NCBI GenBank assembly: GCA_029863035.1
Contig: JAOTWH010000110.1
Span: 1 to 7,341 of the forward strand
DNA from: Acidimicrobiia bacterium
GTDB lineage: Bacteria > Actinomycetota > Acidimicrobiia > UBA5794 > JAOTWH01
DNA: 7,341 nucleotides
Reading direction: 5' to 3'
Shown here piece after piece: positions 1 to 5,717 of the stretch. How positions within the stretch are numbered: position 1 is the first letter of the stretch; each line of letters opens with the position of its first letter. Under the pieces are notes generated by a model. The model was not told where the DNA came from and ran no database searches. It worked only from the letters and a program-made list of their open reading frames with translations. A program made the translations under genes and the position numbers.

Positions 1-1
1 C

Positions 2-2224
2 GCCACCGACCCCGAACTTGACGGCCTGACCTGGACCCAAGACTCCGGCCCGGGTGCGGTGGACGCGGCTGGCAACTACAGCTGGGTCACCACCGAGGCC
101 AATGGCGGCGCCACCTACACCGTGGTGTTGCGCGTCACCGACGACGGCATCCCCATCCGATTCGACACCGTTTCCTTCGATGTCATCGTGGCCGAGGTCA
201 ACCAGCCGCCGGCGATCACCTCCCCTGGCGATCAAGAATCCATTGCCGGAGACGCGGTATCCGTCTCGGTTGCTGCATCTGATCCCGATCAGCCTGCTGG
301 AGTCCTGGTCTTCTCCGCGGCGGGTCTGCCTCCGGGCATCAATGTTGACGGGATTACGGGCGTGATCTCCGGTACGGTCGATGGCGCGGCAGTCGGCTTG
401 TCGCTGTATTCCGTGACGTTGCGCGTGACCGACCAAGGGTCGCTATTCGATGAGGTCACGTTCTTGTGGACCGTGAAGCCGGCGCTGAACGCACCTCCGA
501 CGGCAGTGGCCGACTCGTACTCGGTCGAGGCCGGGTCGTCCCTCTCGATCGGCTCGCCGGGGCTGCTGGCCAACGACACCGACCCGGATGGTGATACTTT
601 GTTGGTGTCAATCGTCTCGCCGCCTACGGCCGGAACAGTTGAGCTCCTAGGCGCCGGAGGATTCATCTACCGGCACGATGGCAGCCCCGGGACCGCCGAT
701 TCGTTCCGATATCGGATCGAGGATGGAAGGGGCGGAGGCTCGGAAGCGATCGTTTCGATCGAGATCATCCCCAACGCTCCGCCCATCGCGAACACCGACT
801 CCTTCGTCACCGACGAAGACACGTCCCTGACGCTGGATCCGCTCGCCAACGATGTGGACCCTGATGGTGACTCGATAGCGCTCGACTCGTTTGGCGAGCC
901 GGAGCACGGAACCCTGGCGCTAGTACCGGGCGGGTCCCTGCGCTACGTGCCGCAAGCCGACTTCTTCGGGAGTGAAGTGATCACCTATACGATCGTTGAC
1001 AGCCGAGGTGGAACAGCCACTGGCTCCATCCGGATCGTGGTGTCCCCGGTGAACGATATCCCCGTTGGCCTTGTCGACCGGGTCACGCTCGGCTCGCTGA
1101 AGTCGCTCGTTATCGATGTTCTCGCCAACGATTACGACGTCGACAACGACGTCCTGACGTTGGTCGAGATCCTCGGCAGCATCACTGGCTGGGCCAAGGT
1201 CAACGAAGACGGCACCCTTACTTATTACCCCAACGGCGAATTCTCCGGCGTGGAATCCTTCAGTTATGTGCTATCCGATTCATCCGGCGCTCGCACAACC
1301 GTGACCGTCACTGTGGAGATTCCTCCGAGCGTGGTTTCGGAAGGTGTGGCCCTGGCAGACTCGGTTGGCTCTCTTGGTCTCGCCTTTCGAGCTCCTCCGT
1401 CCGACGTCACGGTCGGTGGCGCCTCCCTGAGCCTTCCGAGCGGTGTTCGGCTTCTTTCCAATGCCTTCTATCAGACCCTCGGCGCACTTCAGCTTCCGCT
1501 GCTATTCCTTGGCATCGGCGTTTTGGGCTTCGCCCTTGTCGGGGGGGTCACGGGGGCACCGATTTTGCTGGGATCTAAACGCAGTCGTTTCTGGGCCGTG
1601 GCGCTGATGGATCGGGAGCTCACGATGAAAGTCCACGCGAAACCCCACGTCGAGGCCGACACCGTTTACCAGTTCGAACCCACCGCCTCAAGCATCAAGT
1701 CCGTTGGTCGCAGTGTCACCCACAACGGCACCGAATGGCTGCCGGTTCTCACTCCGGGGGGCGAGGGCTGGGTGGACGCGACCTTCCTCACCGAGTCGGT
1801 TCCGCTGAGTGACTTCCAGTCAGACCGCGCACCGGTCCAGCTTGTCCAGTCGCTAGCTCGACGTCTCGAGCGCGGCGGCGATGTCGCCTCTCTGATCAGT
1901 CCCCGCGGTCTGGCGATATCGCTGTCCGGCAGACCCCTGCTCATAGACCATGATCGGTTGCGGCTGATGCTCGAGGGTTCGGATCATGCCCTCGATGGGG
2001 CCGCCGACGACCTGCACAACAGCGTCCTGGCTCCTCTCCTGGCGACTCTGAAGGAAGCCCAGATCGATCCGAAGGCCAAGCACATTCGTTCGGCGCTCAT
2101 TCCCGTGGAACTGTGGAACTTCCGCTACTTGGCGATACAGGCGCCTGGTCAGCAATCGTGGCTCGTCTACTTCGATTACCGACACGGTTCTCCCTACATA
2201 GTCGGCATCGGACTCGACGAGTAA
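2..2224 (+). CDS. Membrane-anchored cadherin/Ig-repeat surface protein with cytoplasmic SH3-like tail (5' partial)
   Basis: The reading frame is open from the left edge (base 2) to TAA at 2222-2224, so the N-terminus lies outside the window; a GTG at 59 is not a credible start because the codons before it already read as cadherin-like sequence (ATDPELDGLTW). Numbering residues from that GTG: 1-47 end a cadherin-like repeat; about 48-139 match a putative-Ig (He_PIG) domain with the signature LPPGINVDGITGVISGT (90-106); about 145-421 are three tandem Ig/cadherin-like repeats, each carrying LANDxDxDxD (170, 262, 355). A hydrophobic segment at about 478-505 is followed by KRSR (507-510), predicting repeats outside and the C-terminus inside. 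Residues about 522-580 resemble a bacterial SH3 domain (GTEW, then GEGWVDATFL). Residues 588-721 form a further domain of unknown function. The repeats suggest adhesion or envelope interaction; the exact role is unknown. Confidence 0.9.
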   Translation, partial: ATDPELDGLTWTQDSGPGAVDAAGNYSWVTTEANGGATYTVVLRVTDDGIPIRFDTVSFDVIVAEVNQPPAITSPGDQESIAGDAVSVSVAASDPDQPAGVLVFSAAGLPPGINVDGITGVISGTVDGAAVGLSLYSVTLRVTDQGSLFDEVTFLWTVKPALNAPPTAVADSYSVEAGSSLSIGSPGLLANDTDPDGDTLLVSIVSPPTAGTVELLGAGGFIYRHDGSPGTADSFRYRIEDGRGGGSEAIVSIEIIPNAPPIANTDSFVTDEDTSLTLDPLANDVDPDGDSIALDSFGEPEHGTLALVPGGSLRYVPQADFFGSEVITYTIVDSRGGTATGSIRIVVSPVNDIPVGLVDRVTLGSLKSLVIDVLANDYDVDNDVLTLVEILGSITGWAKVNEDGTLTYYPNGEFSGVESFSYVLSDSSGARTTVTVTVEIPPSVVSEGVALADSVGSLGLAFRAPPSDVTVGGASLSLPSGVRLLSNAFYQTLGALQLPLLFLGIGVLGFALVGGVTGAPILLGSKRSRFWAVALMDRELTMKVHAKPHVEADTVYQFEPTASSIKSVGRSVTHNGTEWLPVLTPGGEGWVDATFLTESVPLSDFQSDRAPVQLVQSLARRLERGGDVASLISPRGLAISLSGRPLLIDHDRLRLMLEGSDHALDGAADDLHNSVLAPLLATLKEAQIDPKAKHIRSALIPVELWNFRYLAIQAPGQQSWLVYFDYRHGSPYIVGIGLDE
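491..1321 (+). repeat. Three tandem Ig/cadherin-like protein repeats with acidic LANDxDxDxD motifs
   Basis: These are protein-level repeats inside the surface-protein gene. Each unit opens with a PP- or IP-containing linker (APPTAVADSY, APPIANTDSF, DIPVGLVDRV). Each then carries LAND followed by an alternating-Asp stretch: LANDTDPDGD, encoded at 566-595; LANDVDPDGD, at 842-871; LANDYDVDND, at 1121-1150. The motifs are 92 and 93 residues apart. Each unit ends in a YxxxDxxG-type strand (RYRIEDGRGG, TYTIVDSRGG, SYVLSDSSG). Such DxDxD loops are usually calcium sites in cadherin-like, VCBS and Big-type repeats; calcium binding here is inferred. DNA identity between units is low, so recent duplication is unlikely. 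Confidence 0.8.
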
Positions 2225-2258
2225 GGCTGGCGGCGAGCTTTGGCAACGCCGCGTAGCC
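2225..2258. terminator. Possible bidirectional terminator hairpin between convergent genes
   Basis: The hairpin starts immediately after the surface-protein stop codon, in the 84-bp gap before the converging lipoprotein gene. GGCT (2225-2228) can pair with AGCC (2255-2258) and GCGGCG (2230-2235) with CGCCGC (2247-2252). This leaves a small internal loop and an 11-nt apical loop. No T-tract follows on either strand, so intrinsic termination is uncertain; actinobacterial terminators often lack strong U-tracts, which keeps the call plausible. Confidence 0.4.
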
Positions 2259-2308
2259 TCGCTGCATGGCGGCAGCGCCGAAGGCGACTGCTTTTACGAG
2301 CCCGATGC

Positions 2309-2764
2309 CTAAGGGGAGCGCTCCGCGGCTCTGTTGGCCAGATTGGTCAAGGCGATACGCCGCTCGCTCTGTGCAGGTGACAGCTCTAGTACCAGTGTTG
2401 CTCGGCCGTCCTCAACAGCCACCGACATCTCAGAGTCGTTGGCAGCGAAGGCGGTTCCGTCCGCCTGGAGGATGACGTCGGCGCCTCCCAGCGCGTCGGC
2501 GATTCCGCCTTCGGGGCTAGGGAAACGGCGCAGTGTCAGTGTCGAACCGCCTGCGTGCCACACACACACCTCGACGTTGACGAATGGGGCCGAATGCTCT
2601 CCGGGCCCGGCGTTGGTTCCGATGATCTGGTCGACCTCCGACTGGTTGACCACCGAGCACAGATGCATGCCCGCCGGTGAATCGGTCCCGCTGCAGGCCG
2701 CGACCAACAGAAGCGCGATAGTCCACGTGGCCTTATGCAAGCACGACCTTGTCTTCGACTTCAT
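2309..2764 (-). CDS. Small secreted lipoprotein, DUF3558-like
   Basis: This 151-residue protein has a lipoprotein signal peptide: a basic n-region (K2, K4, R6, K11), hydrophobic residues 12-23 and a lipobox VAAC with Cys24 as the expected lipidation site. The mature part should be tethered outside the cytoplasmic membrane. Two further cysteines (C36 in LCSVVNQSEVDQIIG and C67 in VEVCVW) and a TLTLRRF strand after the second resemble the DUF3558 lipoproteins of actinomycetes, where a Cys pair is typical. The family match is from memory of the pattern and is moderate. The ATG at 2764 overlaps the end of the upstream FAD gene by 32 bp, suggesting translational coupling. An alternative in-frame TTG at 2740 has AAGG six bases upstream, but it would give a short signal peptide with a single lysine, so the ATG is preferred. 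The molecular function is unknown. Confidence 0.8.
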   Translation of the reverse strand: MKSKTRSCLHKATWTIALLLVAACSGTDSPAGMHLCSVVNQSEVDQIIGTNAGPGEHSAPFVNVEVCVWHAGGSTLTLRRFPSPEGGIADALGGADVILQADGTAFAANDSEMSVAVEDGRATLVLELSPAQSERRIALTNLANRAAERSP

Positions 2765-3977
2765 GCGGCTTGCGGTCGATCGAGAAGAAGTCGAGCGGGG
2801 CCTCGGTGTCGAATTCGGCCGTCCTGCCGGTGATCCACTGCGCCAGCATCGAACCGATCGATGGTGCCTCCTTGAACCCGTGGCCCGAGAACCCGTTACA
2901 CACGATGAAGCCCTCTATCTCGGTGGGGCCGACGATGGGGTAGACGTCTTCGGTGTTGACCGTATAGAGGCCCGCCACGCCGGTGATGGCCCCTCGGTAG
3001 GGCAGCGCAGGGATCCTGTGATGCAGGGCATGGATCTTGCGATCTCTGAACTCGGCGTCGATGTTCTGGTTGAAGTTGTCGGGATCGATTATCTCTTCCT
3101 GCTCGTCTTCTTCACGAATCGAGCCGAACAGGATCTGGGAGTCGCCGGCCTCGGGGCGCATGTAGATGCCGCCGGACTCGTCGCCAATAACGGGTAACGG
3201 ACCGGGGACCTCGTCTGGCCACTCGCGATAAACGACCTGGGCCCGGATGGGCTTGAGCGACCATCCCAGGTCGAGCCCCGCCATCTTCGCCAACTGGTTC
3301 GCCCACGGCCCCGAGGCGTTGATCACCATGGGTGCGTCGATGGAAGTGCCGTCGGCCAGGTCCACGCCTTCGACCCGGCCCCCGGCCACTCGCACGTTGG
3401 TCACCTTGGCCCGGAAGCGAAGGTCGACCCCATCGCGTCTGATGGCCTCGGCTAGGTCTTGGCATGCCGAGACTGGGTCGAAGTAACCGCCCTCCTCCTC
3501 GAACAGGAATGAGTCGGGGCCGCCGCACTCGTGTGGAATCTCTCCGGTCCAGTCGACAGGGCTGTTGCAGGTGGACAGGGCTGGGAATCGATTCTTGACG
3601 CCATCGCCGTCGAGAATGGAAACGTCGATCCCGAGACCGGCCATCAAGGCGTGGCCGGCGGCAACCTGTTCGGGAGCCTCTCCCATCATCCACAACACCC
3701 CGGTGTGGTGGAACGTGGCTCGCGGCTCGGCGATCCCGGTGAAGTTGGCCCAATCGCGGTAGGTGCGCAGGCCGTCGCGGGCCACCATGATCGACTCGGG
3801 GAAGCTGTAGCGCTGGCGCAGCACAGCACACGATGCGCCGGTGGAGCCTTCAGCCACGTTGTCGGCCTTTTCGAGAACGATTATCCGAAGGTCGGAGCGG
3901 CGCGCCAGGTGATAGGCGATGCTGAGCCCCATGATCCCTGCGCCGACGATCGCCACATCCGCTGTCTCTTTGGCCAA
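2733..3977 (-). CDS. FAD-dependent oxidoreductase of the DAO family (sarcosine oxidase beta-like)
   Basis: This 414-residue flavoenzyme probably oxidises a secondary or N-methylated amine or amino acid in the cytosol. A Rossmann dinucleotide fold opens the protein: VAIVGAGIMG (8-17) with E36 at the end of the second strand, where FAD ribose is normally bound. The segment GSTGASCAVLRQRYS (44-58) is the usual flavin-contacting loop. VINASGPWANQLA (218-230) is the second FAD-contact region, and YTVNTEDVYPIVG (338-350) with CNGFSGHGFKEAPSIG (360-375) are the C-terminal signatures of sarcosine/dimethylglycine oxidising enzymes. The start is TTG, preceded by AGGAGG at a 5-base spacing. No gene for other heterotetrameric sarcosine oxidase subunits (alpha, gamma, delta) is in the window, so a stand-alone enzyme is likelier. 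The gene lies 55 bp downstream of a peptidase gene on the same strand. The exact substrate cannot be read from sequence. Confidence 0.88.
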   Translation of the reverse strand: MAKETADVAIVGAGIMGLSIAYHLARRSDLRIIVLEKADNVAEGSTGASCAVLRQRYSFPESIMVARDGLRTYRDWANFTGIAEPRATFHHTGVLWMMGEAPEQVAAGHALMAGLGIDVSILDGDGVKNRFPALSTCNSPVDWTGEIPHECGGPDSFLFEEEGGYFDPVSACQDLAEAIRRDGVDLRFRAKVTNVRVAGGRVEGVDLADGTSIDAPMVINASGPWANQLAKMAGLDLGWSLKPIRAQVVYREWPDEVPGPLPVIGDESGGIYMRPEAGDSQILFGSIREEDEQEEIIDPDNFNQNIDAEFRDRKIHALHHRIPALPYRGAITGVAGLYTVNTEDVYPIVGPTEIEGFIVCNGFSGHGFKEAPSIGSMLAQWITGRTAEFDTEAPLDFFSIDRKPHEVEDKVVLA

Positions 3978-3982
3978 GCTGC

Positions 3983-3988
3983 CCTCCT
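3983..3988 (-). promoter_or_regulatory. Ribosome binding site deciding a TTG start
   Basis: On the minus strand this reads AGGAGG, five bases (GCAGC) upstream of a TTG codon at 3977-3975. It is the strongest Shine-Dalgarno match noted at any gene start in the window. An ATG slightly further upstream (4003-4001) is in a different frame. The site therefore supports TTG as the FAD oxidoreductase start, giving MAKETADVAIVGAG, the usual short lead into the FAD-binding strand. Confidence 0.8.
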
Positions 3989-4003
3989 CTGCCGAGCCGC
4001 CAT

Positions 4004-4037
4004 GCTAAGCCGAGTCGATTCGACGCCGAGGGTTAGC
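4004..4037. repeat. Imperfect inverted repeat between the peptidase and FAD genes
   Basis: The core is a perfect dyad, GTCGA-T-TCGAC (4014-4024). It is flanked by outer arms GCTAA (4004-4008) and TTAGC (4033-4037), with an asymmetric internal loop. The right outer arm covers the peptidase stop codon. It lies in the 55-bp gap of a same-strand gene pair. It could be a processing or attenuation hairpin, but a one-base apical loop means the core stem must open partly, so it may equally be chance. Confidence 0.25.
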
Positions 4038-5355
4038 TGGCCAGCAGTCGAAGCGCCATGGCCTCGGCCGTGGCGCCCCGCTCCAACTCCACAAGGTCGA
4101 GGCTTTCGTTTGGGCCGTGCGCTCTGCTGAGGTGGTCCGCCACTCCGGTGAGCAGGATGTGGGCGTCTGGGTAGGCCCCCTCGAAAGCAGATACGAACGG
4201 GATGGATCCGCCTACCCCCATGTCAACCGGTTCGGTTCCCCAAGCTCGGCGGAAGGCTTCGCGGAACGCCTCCACCGACTTGCCCGTACTGCTCAACTGG
4301 AAGGGCTCACCACATGAACCCGGTATCACGGTGACATGTGCACCCCACTGGACGTTCTCTTCCAAGTGCTCTACCAATGCACTCATGGCACGCTCGGGGT
4401 CGTCGCCCGGTGCCAATCGCATGGACACTTTGGCCCTTGCCATCGGGACCAGTTGATTGATGGCGTGAGCCACCGGGGGGGCGTCGATGGCAAGCACTGC
4501 AACCGATGGCTGGTGCCACAGGCGCGAAGTCAGCGGGCCGCTTCCGATGAGTCGAACGCCATCCACCGCGCCAGCCCGCTGCAATAACTCCGACTCGGTT
4601 AGGTCCAGTGCGGTCCCTTCCGAGGTCACCAGACCTCCGATGGCCACGTTGCCCTTGTCGTCGTGGAGAGTTGCCAACAACCGCGACAGAACCGTTAACG
4701 AGTCAGGCAAGGCCCCTCCGAACTCGCCGCTATGAACGGCGTAGTCGAGCGTTCGCACCTCGACAACACAGTCGACCAGGCCTCGCAGCGATGTCGTCAG
4801 TGCCGGTTGGCCGGTGCGCCAGTTACCGCTGTCGGCGATGACGATCGTGTCGGCTGCCAGCAGGGCGCCGTGGGTCTCGATGAAATCAGCAAGGTGGAGC
4901 GATCCGATTTCTTCTTCGCCTTCAAAGAAGAGTTTCACGCCAACCGGGGGGGTGCCGTCGTGGGCGCGGATGGCTGCGAGGTGCATGGCGATTCCGGCCT
5001 TGTCGTCCGAAGTGCCGCGTCCGTACAGCCGGCCTGCCCTTTCGGTGGGCTCGAAGGGCGGTGTCACCCATTCGGCATCCGGCCCCGGTGGCTGAACGTC
5101 GTGATGGGCGTACAGGAGCACGGTGGGGGATCCTGGTGGCCCGGGGACTTCTCCGAACACGGCTGGATGGGCGCCGTCGATCTCCAGGAAGCGGATGCCC
5201 TTGGCCCCGGCCTCCTCCGCCATAGCGGCAGAGGCGCGAGCCGAAGCGATCACCTGATCCGAGTCGTAGCCCTCCGCGCTGACCGAAGGGATCCGCACCA
5301 GCTCTTCCAGTTGTTGGCGCATCTGGGCGGTGTCGATTCTTGTTTCCACCGGCAT
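4033..5355 (-). CDS. M20-family metallopeptidase / dipeptidase
   Basis: This 440-residue protein is a full-length di-zinc hydrolase of the M20 carnosinase/dipeptidase group, which cleaves dipeptides or related amides in the cytosol. The metal and catalytic residues are in order: YAHHDVQP (82-89) with ligand H84 and catalytic D86; GRGTSDDKAG (112-121) with bridging D117; FEGEEEIGS (144-152) with general base E148 and ligand E149; D175 in VIADSGNW; and H413 in SRAHGPNE. The lid domain supplies HSGEFGG (208-214), whose His normally reaches across a dimer interface. MRL (R313) and GGSIP (382-386) are substrate-binding positions in the family. All expected catalytic residues are present, so the enzyme should be active. 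Residue roles are assigned by analogy with human CNDP2. The start is ATG without an obvious Shine-Dalgarno. It is the first gene of the likely three-gene minus-strand operon. Specificity is unknown. Confidence 0.93.
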   Translation of the reverse strand: MPVETRIDTAQMRQQLEELVRIPSVSAEGYDSDQVIASARASAAMAEEAGAKGIRFLEIDGAHPAVFGEVPGPPGSPTVLLYAHHDVQPPGPDAEWVTPPFEPTERAGRLYGRGTSDDKAGIAMHLAAIRAHDGTPPVGVKLFFEGEEEIGSLHLADFIETHGALLAADTIVIADSGNWRTGQPALTTSLRGLVDCVVEVRTLDYAVHSGEFGGALPDSLTVLSRLLATLHDDKGNVAIGGLVTSEGTALDLTESELLQRAGAVDGVRLIGSGPLTSRLWHQPSVAVLAIDAPPVAHAINQLVPMARAKVSMRLAPGDDPERAMSALVEHLEENVQWGAHVTVIPGSCGEPFQLSSTGKSVEAFREAFRRAWGTEPVDMGVGGSIPFVSAFEGAYPDAHILLTGVADHLSRAHGPNESLDLVELERGATAEAMALRLLAS

Positions 5356-5428
5356 GTTCAGCGAGGCTAGCCGCCGAGGTCATTCGACTCTGTCGGTCGG
5401 CCTGTCTATCAGCCAAGCTGTGATCCTG

Positions 5429-5602
5429 ATGGCAGAGATTCCTGTCAGTGCCGACTACGAGTCGTCGCTCTACGCCCGGCGCTCGGCTCACTTGCCCGAG
5501 CTGGGCCCAGACCGCGAGCACTGGGCCGAATTCCAACTCAACGTGTTGCGCAAGCTGTCGTTTCGACCCAGAGATCGCCGCAAGTACAAGCGCCGGCACT
5601 GA
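5429..5602 (+). CDS. Small basic hypothetical protein (57 aa)
   Basis: I do not recognise this protein. ATG at 5429 to TGA at 5600-5602 encodes 57 residues, starting MAEIPVSADYESSLYARR. A middle segment with aromatic and leucine residues (HWAEFQLNVLRKL, 31-43) could be a helix. The tail is very basic (RPRDRRKYKRRH, 46-57), suggesting nucleic-acid or ribosome contact. By hand count 45 of 57 codons end in G or C, as expected for a gene in this genome. An in-frame GTG at 5420 is an alternative start; neither start has a clear Shine-Dalgarno. The gene diverges from the peptidase, with 73 bp between starts, and ends 115 bp before the helicase ATG. The helicase frame remains open across this region, but its translation there lacks any family sequence. 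The call as coding is probable, not certain. Confidence 0.55.
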   Translation: MAEIPVSADYESSLYARRSAHLPELGPDREHWAEFQLNVLRKLSFRPRDRRKYKRRH

Positions 5603-5679
5603 AGCTGGTACCGTGTTGGTAGCGATTGCACGCCGAAGGGCGTGGTTGCTGGACCTCTGCCGCTCTGTTCCAGCCGTGA

Positions 5680-5705
5680 GTAGTGCCGGAGGTCTCCGAC
5701 GCTAC
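5680..5705. promoter_or_regulatory. 26-bp imperfect inverted repeat in the helicase leader
   Basis: The left arm GTAGTGCCGGAG (5680-5691) and right arm CTCCGACGCTAC (5694-5705) flank a GT centre. Ten of twelve positions pair by Watson-Crick rules, one is G-T and one mismatches. It ends 12 bases before the helicase ATG. As RNA it would form a hairpin with a GGUC loop. It includes GGAGGT (5688-5693), the best Shine-Dalgarno-like sequence nearby, although 24 bases from the ATG. As DNA it is an operator-like dyad for a dimeric regulator. The dyad is directly visible; its function is inferred. Confidence 0.5.
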
Positions 5706-5717
5706 GAAACGGAATAC

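Noticed and set aside
59..61. GTG codon as the start of the surface protein
   Set aside because: The same frame is open to the left edge and the 19 codons before it read as the start of a cadherin-like repeat, so the GTG encodes an internal valine.
1541..1547. Seven-G run in the membrane segment of the surface protein, with similar runs at 4475-4481 and 4946-4952, considered as phase-variation tracts
   Set aside because: At this base composition roughly two such runs are expected by chance in a window of this size, and the other two lie in a housekeeping-type peptidase gene. Seven bases is also short for a contingency tract.
2334..3197. Plus-strand frame of 287 codons opposite the lipoprotein and FAD oxidase genes
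   Set aside because: It spans parts of two well-supported minus-strand genes and shows no domain of its own, so it is treated as antisense noise from GC-rich codon structure.
4732..5370. Long plus-strand open frame (212 codons) opposite the peptidase gene
   Set aside because: It is a shadow of the M20 gene. The opposite strand encodes every catalytic motif of the family, whereas this translation has no recognisable domain and unusual composition. Long antisense frames are expected in GC-rich genes.
5383..5412. TTCGAC and TATCAG spaced 18 bp apart as a promoter for the 57-residue protein
   Set aside because: Both hexamers match the consensus only partly, and the predicted transcript start would fall about ten bases before the ATG. 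The evidence is too weak to list as a feature.
5609..5614. TACCGT after TGG as a possible -10 element for the helicase
   Set aside because: It fits the loose TAnnnT pattern, but no -35 like TTGACA lies at proper spacing and it abuts the end of the small gene. Such a short match is common by chance.
5448..5717. In-frame upstream extension of the helicase by 90 codons
   Set aside because: The extension is rich in Ser, Thr, Arg and Cys, has no helicase family sequence, and overlaps the better-composed 57-codon frame. DEAD-box proteins normally begin just before the Q motif, as from the ATG at 5718.
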